This document shows, piece by piece, positions 1 through 11,531 of a DNA stretch of 64,000 nucleotides. Made by a program: the position numbers and the translations under genes. The DNA is from Anticarsia gemmatalis. Lineage: Eukaryota; Arthropoda; Insecta; Lepidoptera; Erebidae. The stretch's first letter is position 1, and the number at the start of each line of letters is the position of its first letter. The stretch is from NCBI RefSeq assembly GCF_050436995.1, contig NC_134745.1:4278001-4342000 (forward strand). Direction: 5' to 3'. The notes under the pieces are model-generated. The model worked only from the letters and a program-made list of their open reading frames with translations, ran no database searches and was not told where the DNA came from.

Positions 1-129
1 TTTTATATTAATTGTGTTTAATTTGTAAGTACTTCCATGATAGTCACACTTGACCTCGGCCCTCGGTGGTTACAAAGTTTATAACATCTTCTATCATCGC
101 ATTTTCATCTTCGCATTTTTGTGAACTCG

Positions 130-840
130 AAGGGCTCTTTCAATTTAGACGTTTCGTGTCGTACGGCTGCCGCACGTTAACCGTGCCGCTGGTTATAGCC
201 CGCTGCCGTACCGCTGCGGTACGTTAGCCGTCCGACACCAAACGCCTAAATTGAAAGCGTATCTGACTGCCGTGCGTTTGTATGTTAGTGTTGTTTTAAA
301 TTCATGTGACAGCAGTGTAGCCATGGACTCTGACGAAGAAACATTACTGTTAGTGCTCCTGTTAAAAAATATCAAACAGAAACAAAAACGCCGCGCCCGT
401 AAAAGAACACTACCGATGTTTTCATTAACATGTAATTTTGGTGATTTCAATATTCTTTATCCTAGGTTAAAACAAGACCCAAGCAAATTTTTTAATTACT
501 TAAGAATGTCAAGAGAATGTTTCTACGAATTACTCAATAATTCAATTTCATTTATAAATTCTTCCACGTCTATATCATCCATTTTAAGCAAATAATAAAC
601 ATGAAAATTCAATGAAATTAGCTGTCACGTTTAGTCACCGCACTATTCAACGGCGAAATGAACACGTGGAGCTTGCGACGTTGCCGTCCTGTCGTCGTGC
701 GTTCTCGGTACCGACACCGCACTGTTGCCGCACCGTGCGATTTGTATGAAAACAAATGACCGTCCGTGCACCGTACGACAAACGCACCGGTTCGGCACTG
801 CTGCGGTCCGACACGATACGGCTAAATTGAAAGAGCCCTT
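130..840. mobile_element. Harbinger-like DNA transposon derivative
   Basis: The ends are a perfect 19-bp inverted repeat (130-148 and 822-840, beginning AAGGGCTCTTTC). The subterminal sequence on both sides is GC-rich and full of short CGTACGG/CCGCAC-type motifs, and an inner partial copy of the terminal repeat lies near 241-257. The element encloses the start of a PIF/Harbinger-like transposase (323-595) but is far too short for a complete one, so it is non-autonomous. No matching target-site duplication is visible: the left flank is ..CG and the right flank is ATG... The Harbinger assignment rests on the peptide, not on the ends. Confidence 0.6.
323..595 (+). pseudogene. Truncated PIF/Harbinger transposase (N-terminal fragment)
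   Basis: The frame opens at an ATG (MDSDEETLLLV...) and runs 90 codons to a stop. It has an acidic start, a basic stretch (KQKQKRRARKR), then a segment with the pattern F..LYPRLKQDPSKFFNYLRMS...FYELL. That resembles the N-terminal region preceding the DDE domain in Harbinger transposases, where a 'pelr.d..kF..YfRMs...F..LL' pattern is typical. The DDE catalytic core is absent, because the reading frame stops and the element ends about 245 bp later. It is therefore a relic inside the transposon rather than a working enzyme. The family call is from memory of the motif; a profile search would settle it. Confidence 0.5.
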
Positions 841-2195
841 ATGTAAATATATTGAGGGTAATCTCCAGAAGCATTATACTTGTTTAAAAGAATACTGTAC
901 CATTTCGAAGGTGCATTATCCTTGAATAATAAAATATAATTTTTTTTTTGCATTTATATCAATGTTTCTTTCTTAACAAACGCTTACTATTTTTATTCAT
1001 ATTTTTAATTACACTATGCCCTATGGCATATTTTAATTAAACAACTTTGTGATACAATATATTTTATGGTTTCATGTACTTAGTCCGGAAGAATATCTTC
1101 TGAAGCTTGAAATTCTCGAAAACGTACTACTGCAATCAGCGTTGTATGAGAAACAATACTATAATAGCGATACCCAGAACGCAGGCAGTTAATTGTCTGT
1201 CTATATTTGTGTACGTTGAATTCGAAAGCCGTTTCCAATAACACCATCAGCGTTGAAGCACTACAAGTGTTTTGATCGATAGCTCTCACCCCTCTGTTCT
1301 GCACAAATACACTGAATTTGTACCAATCACGAGCTACATGCAACACTGGAATCCTTTAAACGAACATAGAGGGTAGAACTGAAGAACTTCTAAGAAAGTA
1401 ATACGATATTATGCACTTGCCCCCGGTTTTTTGAGTTTATTTAGCGGTAGTTAATATAAGTATTCGATAGCGTTTTTTTATATGAATTTAAGCGCTATTG
1501 AATTGATAAACTACTTACCTCAGAAACCGGGGGATGTCATCAAATTGGCGAGTACAATCTAGCATTTAAATATTGTTCGGTCAGCTTTTCCGATATATTT
1601 ATTCCAGGATGTCCTCCTTCGAGGGTCTTCTCTTAAGATAGGTGTGAGAGAAATGAAGCATTGAATCTACCCCACAGGGTTGGCTACTTTGTTTACCTAC
1701 CTGTTTGAAGAATTTCGTAATGAGATAGAAGCATTCGTGTGATCGTCATTCGAGCAATGTTTTAGTGTGTTATATTAAAGACCATAAATCGTGTTCAGCT
1801 TTTACAGCATGTTTCGTACTAATGCAAAATATAGTATGACTTTAAACGAACAATTTCGTTTCTAACGAGAGCATAGTATACCAAGTTAACAAAAACACTT
1901 TCCGATAGAAGCTAAGAAGGGTAGTGGGCGTGAAGCGGCGCGGGCGCAGGTCCGGGCACCGATTGTATGTAGATACTGTAGACGCTGCAAGCGGAGTGGA
2001 GGCTTCGAGCAATAAAACAAAGATGTAAACAAACAAGCACCGACGCCGCGTCATCGTTATCACGCGCTTTATTAATTATTCCTTGTTTCGAATGGAGTGG
2101 AGTCGTTATTGGATGTTTTCTTTTGGTTTAAAAGTGATCCAGTCTTTAATGTTCTTCTTAACTTGTATTATGTCTAAACACAAATGTATTTTTTT
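841..2195. other. Intergenic, no gene seen
   Basis: AT-rich sequence holding one palindromic MITE (1420-1533) and a short GC-richer patch near 1925-2060. Short open frames here have no recognisable domain or splice context. Confidence 0.6.
1420..1533. mobile_element. Palindromic MITE, copy 1
   Basis: The whole 114-bp unit is a long imperfect palindrome bounded by CCCCCGGTTT and AAACCGGGGG. The interior arms (about TTAGCGGTAGTT and AACTACTTACC) flank a CAATAGCG-type core. Two related units occur at 23930-24039 and 36313-36415. No coding capacity; a clear target-site duplication was not found. Confidence 0.6.
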
Positions 2196-2245
2196 ATTAG
2201 CCCTTTAAGTGTCCCACTGCTTGGCAAATGCCTTCTCTCTTTATT
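2196..2245 (-). repeat. Short SINE tail remnant
   Basis: Contains the phrase TGTCCCACTGCTTGGCAAATG, a degraded match to the 3' end of the complete SINE at 45386-45700 read in the opposite direction. Confidence 0.4.
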
Positions 2246-2594
2246 TAATTTATTTTTGAATTAATATTATTTAATCTTCTTTTTGTATATCCCTTTGCAT
2301 TTATCAAGCATTTCCTCTGGCCTATGGACTGCAATCTGAAAAAAACATCTTTTATCGACTACTCTACTTAAGATGTTGGTGCGACTCTACACATTTATTG
2401 TTCAACAGACATGATTATCGCCTCGTCACCGTCTGTCTGTCGCACTCTTAATAGTTTTACAATCGATGTTATTAAACAACCATTTGTGAGAGTACTTATG
2501 AGTACGTACCTACATACGTTTATTTTAAGCGCTGATTTTTGGACAACGAGGATTTTTGTCGACTAACTTTTAGTTAAATAAAATAAAAATAAAT

Positions 2595-2705
2595 GCAACC
2601 CATTAATGTCCTACTGCTGGGCAAGTGTCTCCTCCCATAATGAGGGAGGGGTTAGGCCTTGAGTCCACCATGCTGGCCAAGTGCGGGTTGGGGACTTCGC
2701 ATGCC
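2595..2705 (-). repeat. SINE 3'-end fragment
   Basis: Nearly identical, in reverse orientation, to the last ~110 bp of the full SINE at 45386-45700 (CCCATTAATGTCC, CTGCTGGGCAAG, AGGGAGGGGTTAGG, AAGTGCGGGTTGGGGA). The tRNA-related head is missing, so this is a 5'-truncated copy. Confidence 0.7.
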
Positions 2706-2952
2706 CTCTTTTATTTATGAAGCTCATAAACTTTTAGTTATGACAAATGAATCTAGTCATCATTTGGGCTCTAATATATCTCAAGTTACTACTTGGAGTA
2801 AATACTATTCAGGACTGTCCACTGAACCCAGCACTTATTTTGGTACCCGTTTTTGTTTTGATTGGATGATACTAACAACACTTAATTCATTATTAAACTG
2901 GCTAGCTCTCTATATATTTAATGACTCCAAAATAAAATTAATAAAGATATAA

Positions 2953-5900
2953 ATAAAGGAAAATATATCAGACATTTTATCTTAATTTCAGTATAAATTG
3001 AGGACAAATTACGATTTGTAAGTAAATTAAGGCTTTGAGTTTATCAAAGAGATTTAATTTATTTAACGATATAGATAACAAATTGCCATTTCCTTCACAA
3101 ATAGATAAAACCTTCAACTTTGAATGAGTTGTGGGCACGATAACCTTCACATTTTATTGCTTAATATGCTAATTTACAAAAAGCTTAAAATATACCTAAT
3201 AATTTTAAAGAAGGCACATTCCAAATATTATTTTCAACTTCATTTTTATTGATAACTAAAGATTTTAAATTTTTGTAGTTATAATCTACATGCGACTTCA
3301 TCTTCCCCAGGTAAAAAGTATATTATATTTTAATCCAGGTTACAAGCTAACAACACTGTACCATTTCGTTAAAATATATATGTTTCAAAAGTGAGAAGTG
3401 AAAGAGTAACAAACAAACATACACACATCCATCCATCCATCGAAACATACAAATTTTTGCGTTTGTAATATTAGTATGATAGTACGTTAAGTTTAATACA
3501 ACCTTTAAGTTCCACCGCTAGAACCTACAGACATTCAAAACTACGACGTAAATTATATTTTTCTTAATCATTATCCGACTTGTAATATAAGCTTTCTGTA
3601 AGTGCCTGTATAAGGTAACTGATTGAAATTACTTCTTTGTTTCACTTGAAACTTGGTATCCGAATCGTCAGGCCAACGTTTTCTCAACCTTACTTATATG
3701 AACCATAATTACAAGAACTAAGTCTTGTAACAAAGTGCGTAGGAGTCGTTACATCACGTCATGCACGGGACGGAAGTGTCTCATGACGGTCATGCATAAT
3801 GCATGACGGGGAACGTTCGGATAATCGCGTCAATACTGTTTGTTAGTCAAATAAGCCATTGTGAACACATCTGATATGGGAATCGGAGATATCGCCCGCC
3901 TATTACCTGACTATGAGTGGGATATTTTGTAAAAATATGTTAATTTTTATAACTCGAGTCACAATAGAGATGTAAGATTGTTATTGTTGAGTATTATACA
4001 AATTGTAAATTGATATTCTAACATTCGGATGCACATAGTGGTAACCCCACCGAGACAAAAATATAAGAGATTGGACACTATCATAACGTCTATTGTACAA
4101 ACACCAAAAGTCACTGAACAGATCAAATTAACAAAACACCTGTACACAATAAAATGCCATAAGTTATAGTCGCAACTGAGAACGAAAATAGCCTTAACAC
4201 CGGAAAATTGTGTACAAGTAAAAGTTTTGTAAATTTGATCCAGTTCAGCGACTTTTGGAGTTGACTGTACCTAAATACATTACGCCACGAATGTAATATC
4301 TGAAAATGTATGAAATATATTCGCGTTTTACCGTTTACAACGTCGTTCAAAAGGGATTAGGCTATTGCTGTATATTACAGGTTACATTAGAAATTACTAC
4401 TTTGCCCTTCACGGGACTCAAACTAGAGACTTCGTGATCAGCAGTCGTAAGAGCAAAGCAATATAACATTTAAAGTTCAATTTCTTTCCACCGACTCATC
4501 GGGATCTATAAATATAAAACACTAATAGGTTTAAAATAACATCTACACAATTAATTACTACTTATAATCAATTCATATATTAACATTTCCTATTGCGTTG
4601 GTCTTGTCGTACTAGTGTTTACAACTTTCTTACTTCCTGTGCTGTCCATTTACGGCACAGGCTCTTCTAATAGTATTTTATTGCGTCTACGTATTCATAC
4701 TAGTTACTAATACTAGTAAAACTTATGTTAGTTATGTTTAAAATATCTGTTATGATGATTTATGATCTATCCGACTTATTTTGGCCTCAGGTGCTGATCC
4801 GCACGGATTTGGCTTATATAGACAAATTAGCAGAAAACTTACTTGTGCAGTGCGGGCAGGTGAGTTTATTTATTTATTTATTATGGATCTCCAACAAGAA
4901 ACACACTTTACAAAAACAGAATTACATGCAATGTGAGATAAAAGTTAAGTGCTTTCTCAATTACAGGAGATCACAGCACTAATATAATTATAAACAATGG
5001 CAAACTAATACCGTAAATACGTAAATAATTGTAATTGTTGCATAAAGGTCAAGTCAATGTTGATTTGATTTCTGAGTTTTAGCGAGAGGATAAAAAAAAC
5101 GAAAGCACGTAGCTTGAAATCTGGAACTAACAGTACGTAGGTACATAAACCGAAATAAAACAGAAAAAATGCGGGACAATTTCGTGATTCATACACAAAA
5201 ATGTAAAATACAAATGACATTACTCATTCTCGTGTGTAACTGTGGTGGGAACAGGCGTAAATTAAATCACTGTTCCTTTTATACCTGTTCCTGACAAAAT
5301 TCCGTGTCCACGCTAACTACCGACATGGCGACATGTAAATTGTAGAATATTAATCGTTTTTATACGACGCCGACGTCCGGATGCTTCGGCTGTGAATTCA
5401 CAGCTAATGTTTATTATGTCCGATTACATGTTATTTGTGCACGAGTCTGTTTATTTAGTTTTATAAGGTTACTGTAATATGCATATTTTTTATATCTTGC
5501 AGTATATACATACATATATTATATACATACGTTTCAGTGTATAAGTGTCTGTTACCTAGATAGTTTGGTTATCAGAAGAATGTAAGTATGTAAGAAGTAG
5601 AATGTAAGTAGTAGATATGGTTTCAATATATTGTGCCTATGAAATTAGAACCAGCCACGCTAAAACAGTTAATGTTCATAGTAATATGTCATAAGCTTTT
5701 ATATTGTTGTTATTATTTTCATAGGCATAACATAGTTTTGCACATTAAAACAAAGAAATGACTGATATCACACATTCAACTATTTTGTCTGTATTTCAAA
5801 TGGTGTGCAAGAATTTTCGTTCGTAAATTTCAAAGGACCCACAAAAGCGGACCACGTAAAACAACCTCTTGGTTTTAGCAAATTAATAGGGCCTACTTCC

Positions 5901-8099
5901 CTAATCTATTATCGAAACCCTCACCCGTTTCCATAGTCATTAGGCCGGGCACTAACTACTAACTGCCTTCATCCGTACTTAATTCAACTCCAAAGAAAAC
6001 TAGTAATTTATGCCTAACACATTACTCCAATTGCCAAATGTACCTTACTTAAAGGAGTTCCCACTTTCTATTTTGAGCTTTATATATTCTACGTTAAGAC
6101 TGAATTTGCGTTATCAGATTGGCCTGTTATTTTAATACCTCAGCTATTCTAGCCCAGTGTCCCCTCATGGTCCGGTGAACAGCGGACGGGGCACTTAATT
6201 ACGTGATAGTGGCGGTCCATTTTAGTAACACTCCCTCTTCAAGTGTTTCGCACGTGTGCTGCCACAGGGTAGAATTATACTGCATAAACTACATTCAAAT
6301 TTCAAATGCAGATAGCATTTTCGACGTTTACATTTTACTCTGTGGCAGTCCGGTAGCAATTTTCACAAGAGCTATTTTGGCGACCATGTGTTGGTTTGAC
6401 AATACAATTTAAGGGTACAGTACAGGGTGTGTCTTAGATTTGGGGCTATCGTCGCTTTAATTAATTCAATCTTAATGGTTCTGCGGAATTAGTAATTTGT
6501 TAGTTTCGGGAGTAATGCGTTTAGTTGAATTAATGTTATTACAGAGTGCAGGATCATCTACCAGACAGAGTGGACCAAGTGGCACAACACATTTGTTAAA
6601 ATGTGCATTCAATCCTCTCAATAAATCAGAGTCTACAAGCTAACAATAACTGTATTAGATACTAAAAGAATTGTAAATTATTCATATTAAATTGTGAAAT
6701 ATTTGCAACGCGATGACTGAAAAAGCGTAGGTGCTTCCATTTACATCACGATTTTATTCACAATATTCTATTTAGGTTTCTTAATGACATTACAGAACGG
6801 ATGTTCTGATCGCAAATTATAGTCAATAAAAATATTATTAATGTGTATAACACCATTACATTGAAATATGATTTGATAAACGAGTATGTCAGTAATCGTG
6901 GTCAAAGTAGCCATTTGAAATAAAAATATGATTTAACGTCCATTTCATTGTTTCCTGTCTGAATTTAAGAAAAATAATAGAATCTGAAAAGAAAACAAAC
7001 CAAAGTTTGAGAGGACAAACGGTCGTGGTGGATTTGAAATGGAACAAATCGCAATCACGAAGGATTGCGCCCGAATCCTATTCTACTCACATATCTACGG
7101 ACGGTCGGTTGTATAAGAGCCGTCTTGTTGTACACCCATTTCCCTTTATCGCCTTCATTGCAGAGGGTTGAGGGGGGCGCGGTAGGTCGAGTTCGTTTGG
7201 TGCGCAAACGCGTGAAGGGGTCGCGTGAATGACATTTGCGTAAGCGGCTGCCCGCCCTCAAGATTAGCTCTACGATGATTCCCGTCTGCTAGACTCTTGA
7301 ACAACGAGAACTGTTGGAGCCTATCAATGCGTTTTTGATATTATAATATCTGTACATATACCTCTATAATGTTGAAGATGACAATTGAAAGGATACTTAT
7401 TAAAATAATTTATAAGCTAGCGAAATGCACAAAAATATTTATTTCGAAAAATTTTTAATTACAAACATCTGAATTATTTGACATGTATGATTTTTGTTAG
7501 TCTCTTCCAAAAAACCACTAGAGGAAAGCTCTAATATTCAGTTCTTGTGCGAAAACTGTTAACAAAAGAAAGCAACTGCAGGACAACTGATTTCTGAAAA
7601 ATGATATGAAAATGCATCTTAGAAACATTAAGAGGCAGTTTCACAGTGCACAATTAGATTTTAGATAAACAGTAAGGTAATAACTTGACAGCAAATGTAT
7701 CAAAACAACTGGCAAAATTCCATCTAATAAACTATTAGACACATATTTAATATGCAGCCAGGCATGTGACAAGTCTACTCGTATGTTTTCTCTGTTCAAT
7801 CAAAGGGAAGCCTTAAGCGGATCCCTAATTTAACTGTATTGTCGGTGTGTTGCGATGAACTAGTTGTTAAACCAATAGCAATATGGCCGAATGGAAATAA
7901 CACAAAAATAAAACTAAAGGGTGAAACGTTTTTTTAACACCAAAAAATAAAATATTGTGTTAATTACACCAGTCTTTAAAGGCTCAAGGCTACCCATAGC
8001 TGCTCTATGTTAGCAGGTTTCCTCCCAAGTATCGAGCAATTTTTCTAGTTCTAGGCTATTCATTTGAGAATTACGCCGAAATATTTTGTAGTTTAAGTA
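2953..8099. other. Intergenic, no gene seen
   Basis: About 5 kb of AT-rich sequence without a supportable exon. At 3300-3480 there is a decayed interspersed repeat ending in GAAAGAGTAACAAACAAAC and a (CATC)n run. A GC-richer patch at 7060-7265 has no recognisable coding signal. Confidence 0.55.
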
Positions 8100-8592
8100 T
8101 TATTCGAAGAACTTACGAGTCAGTATTCAATTGTTTACATAACTATCTTATCAAGCACTTGATATTACTGTCATAGTCACAATAATTATGATGACACTTA
8201 TATCAATATTGAATAACTAATATTACAATTGCGAAGATCTGTCTGTTGGGCATGGACGGCAATAGTTGAACTTAGGATCATACCGTTGCTCTGTTTTTCA
8301 AGAATCTACTCTTAAACAGCTGAATAAAGGGACAAGTATAATAACGTGCGATGCTAGTCTTATAAATGAGAAATAAAAAGCAATTTAACTACGGTATTGT
8401 ACTGCTCAGCAAGGAATAGAAACCCTTACCACTTAAACCATCTCTCTCTCTACTATCGCGGGAAAAAAGTTGTAAAAGTTTTTGCACGAAAATCAAAGTA
8501 ATGTTGTCGGGCAAAGTTGTTAAAATGTAGTTATATTGTTATATGAAATGAATAGATAAAGATATTATTATGATAGGACAATTCAAAAACGG

Positions 8593-8601
8593 TATATATA
8601 G
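8593..8601 (+). promoter_or_regulatory. TATA box of DM9 gene 1
   Basis: TATATATAG lies about 90 bp before the start codon and is followed by the block GAGGTTTTATATCTGGTA. That block is shared with the promoters of the DM9 genes at 27620 and 44883, which suggests a common inherited core promoter. Confidence 0.6.
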
Positions 8602-8686
8602 TTGTCGAGGTTTTATATCTGGTACTTACTTTCTTATTAACGAAGGTGGTGTATACTGCAATAATTAATCAAGCACTCTTCTAATC

Positions 8687-9586
8687 ATGTCATTGTATTA
8701 TTATTTATTATTTGTTTTCATCAATTTACTCATGTGTTCATACGGTGAGTGACTGTTGATTTGGTTTTATTTTCTTTAAAAGAGTTGCAGTTCTCAATTC
8801 GTTTGTGTTTTTTTTTTCAATATGCTATCTTCGAAAGGTCTACGCACCATTTCACCATGCACCTGCATATGACAATTTACTATTGAGAATACTCTAAATA
8901 TTAAATCGAAAAGCCCAATAGCACTTTACCCGACCTGGATATTGAGCTGGTCCGAGCGGCAGTGTATGCGACCACGCATGCACTGCCACTCAGACCGCGG
9001 CTCAGAAGCAGTTGCTAATACTTAATAACTTTACATAAAAATATTGTATTATCATCCGCAGCAAGTGGTATCTGGGTAAGTGCCAGTGGTGGAGTGATAC
9101 CCGACGGTGCAGTCATTGGTGGAGTAGACAATGAAAATCGACCATTATTCGTGGTCAGGGCTCGCGTAGACGATAACGTGGTGCCTGGAAAACTAGTCAC
9201 AACTTTCGCTTATTCCCATATACCCTGGTATGGCAAAGAAATTCAAAGAGCCCAGTACGAGGTGAGTATCATATTTTTATTATTTTTTGATGTTAGGCAA
9301 TATAAGAATAGTAACGCAGCAATTATGAATGAGTGTTTCCGCTTTACAGGTTCTTATCAATGGCCCGAACCGATGGGTACCCTGCCGTGGAAAAAACATT
9401 CCCAGTAACGCTTTTCGTGCAGGCGTGGAAAGTGGAACAGCGATGTACATCTGCCGCGGTCACGTGCTGGGTGTTCGTACCGTCGGGAAAGTGCATTCGG
9501 GATATGGCATCTGCTACTTGCCTTTCGCTGGCAATGAGCACAGTATCTCTGCATACGAAATATTGGTCGAGGATGCGAACTGTTGA
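8687..9586 (+). CDS. DM9-repeat (DUF3421) protein, putatively secreted
   Basis: Three exons: 8687-8744, 9062-9261, 9350-9586 (donors GTGAGT and GTGAGT, acceptors CCGCAG and TTACAG; phases 1 and 0), giving 164 aa. Residues 1-20 start MSLYYYLLFVF and are strongly hydrophobic, like a signal peptide. Residues about 21-86 form the first DM9 repeat (ASGIWVSASGG, PDGAVIGGVD, VPGKL, HIPWYGKE) and the rest the second (VLINGPNRWVPC, VGKVHSGYG, EYEILVE-like end). DM9 repeats occur in animal mannose-binding lectins and in pathogen-responsive insect proteins, so glycan recognition is a reasonable guess but is not shown here. A second in-frame ATG at 8732 (MCSYG) matches the start used by paralogues and would give a protein without the hydrophobic leader. 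AATAAA signals lie at 9667-9676. It is tail to tail with its near twin at 11532-12454. Confidence 0.85.
8870..9010 (-). repeat. tRNA-derived SINE fragment inside intron 1
   Basis: Reverse-oriented, decayed copy of the family seen at 38021-38292: CTATTGAGAAT, AAAGCCCAATAGCAC and GTATGCGACCACGCATGC line up with that family's body and head. The related fragment at 12105-12335 sits at the equivalent place in the inverted twin, so the insertion predates the duplication. Confidence 0.5.
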
Positions 9587-10319
9587 TCCACTCACACGTT
9601 TTGCTACGACACACGTCCAATCAGACCAAGAGACTTTGTGTTTTGTATCTACCAAATATTAATAACAATAAATAAAATATACTCTTGCATTCGGTTTTAT
9701 TTGAAATGTAAATATCACAACATTGCTTTTAGTTCGTAAACACTCGTATGATAACAATAAAGTTAGATATTAAAAGATAACAATAAAGTTATACTAAGCA
9801 TTAGTTATTAATGACATTCTAGAAAACACCATAAAAGAATTGACCTTACATTAGGACATTATTGTAATGAAAACATTAAGAACATGATGTAGGTACCCAG
9901 GTTAAATCCAGAACAATGAAAAAAAAAACAACACCAAGACTTGGAAGGAACCAGACCAAACATCCTACCTCCTGCGGCCTGATGAACCTTCTCCTCCGAA
10001 TAACTTCAACATAACTAAAAAATCTTATAATAAAAAGGCATTACTTCAATGTATTATTGTTCCGACTACTTTCTCAACATGTGGCACAGAAGTGAACCTG
10101 CATAATCTTTCTTATATGTAAAATTTCCATGTCACAATGTTAGTATAGAAAAATGACGTCACAGTGTCTTATTTTCCTTCGTGTCAGTTCGTATCAGTTT
10201 TCAGTCTGCAATTATAACACGATTTACGAAAAAAGTTGTACAACGTGAGCATTTTTGATGAACCTTTTTTTCAAGAATACAAGTTTAATATTTTTTATTA
10301 GCCCAGTCAACTAAACAAT

Positions 10320-10443
10320 TATATAAAAGGGTGCACGATTGTTGTCGTTGTAAAGGTGACGAGAGTCAATAAAAGTTTGAACTGTGAAGCATAATTATGG
10401 TCCTCAGCAATTCAATAGTTCCTGCAAATTACGCCAGGGAATG
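10320..10443 (+). other. Possible orphan promoter and first exon
   Basis: TATATAAAAGG at 10320-10330 is followed 67 bp later by an ATG (10397) in a good context (AATTATGG). It opens a 15-codon frame (MVLSNSIVPANYARE) that ends at a donor-like ATG|GTTAGT (exon end 10443, phase 2). No partner exon was found downstream, so this may be a captured gene start or chance. Confidence 0.25.
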
Positions 10444-10634
10444 GTTAGTTTTCATTTATAATTTGTCGATAACTACTTAGTCAGTTGTCTATAGTTGATA
10501 GCAGTAGTACATCGCTCTACTGAAAAATGCTAAAGGTAATTCAAATAATTATTAATCTTTGGTACTCACTTACAGATATAAACGCATCTATAACCGTACC
10601 GATGGCGACCGGTATGGCGATGGCGATCTGTACA

Positions 10635-10880
10635 TCTATACTAATATTATAAAGCTGAAGAGTTTGTTTGTTTGAACGCGCTAATCTCAGGAACTACCGG
10701 TGCGAATTAAAAAACTTCTTCTTTTACTGTTGGATAGCCTGTTTATTGAGCAAGGCTATATAACATCAAGCTGCGACCAATAGGAGCAGAGTACCTGTAA
10801 AAAATGTTAAAAAAAGGGGAAAAATATGACCCACCCATTCTCTCTTATGTGACGCAAGCGAAGTTGAGCGAGTCAGCTAG
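10635..10880 (+). mobile_element. Short non-autonomous Helitron, copy A
   Basis: Begins TCTATACTAATATTATAAAG and ends ..GTCAGCTAG, with a small CGCAAGCGAAGTTG-type hairpin just before the CTAG end. A TC start, a 3' hairpin, a CTRR end and no inverted repeats are Helitron hallmarks. Five more copies lie in this window. Confidence 0.8.
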
Positions 10881-11531
10881 TTTTATATAATACTAGCTGA
10901 CTTTCCGTAGAAAAGGTTTCCCGTAGTAAAAAAATATCTTATGTGTGAATCTAGATTAATATCAGTTATCAAGTTTCGTACAAACTTTTATCCCCTATTT
11001 TATCTCCTTAGGGGTGGAATTTATAAAAATCGGATCAAAATTATGCTTATTTATCTATTATATATTTTATCTCTTAGCGGATGCCTACGTCATAATATCA
11101 ATTCAATTCAATATTGAAGTTATTTGGAGGAAAAGGTTCATCAGACGGAAGATTGTCGTTTGGTCCCGTTCCTTCCAAGGCTTGGTGTTATTTTTGAGTG
11201 ATTTTCCATTATTCTGCAATATCTGGATTTAACCTAGGTCTGGATTTAATCTGTTCATCACAATATTGTCTTAATTATTTTTTATGTTTTTCCTGTATTG
11301 TCAGACTAATATTAAGAGTAATAAAATATTGGAATTTCCAATGCGTGAGTGTTTAGTATTAACTTCATTGTTATCTTTTAATGTCTTCATACGAGCATTT
11401 ACGAACTAAACGCAAATAAGTTGCAATATTCACAAGTACAAATAAAGCCAACAAAATGCAAGTGTATATCATTTATTGTTATTTGTTTGATCAGACGTGA
11501 GACGGAGCAATTGATATAGTAAATACAGTGG

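Larger units (their letters stand above)
8100..10015 (+). repeat. Left arm of an inverted duplication
   Basis: This arm is homologous in reverse complement to 11085-13240. The match covers upstream sequence (e.g. GATCTGTCTGTTGGGCATGG at about 8237 and its complement near 13100), promoter, three exons, introns, 3' UTR, and a downstream segment containing AACACCAAGACTTGGAAGG (about 9930; counterpart near 11180). Similarity is high in exons and promoter and decays with indels outside. Confidence 0.8.
10016..11084. other. Spacer between inverted arms
   Basis: About 1.07 kb not shared by the two arms. It contains a CRE-like TGACGTCA (near 10153), an isolated TATA/first-exon-like segment (10320-10443), a Helitron copy (10635-10880) and, from 10884, a decayed interspersed repeat. 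Confidence 0.6.

Noticed and set aside
9344..9655. Open frames on the minus strand and in another plus frame over DM9 exon 3
   Set aside because: Overlap a well-supported DM9 exon; their peptides are frame shadows.
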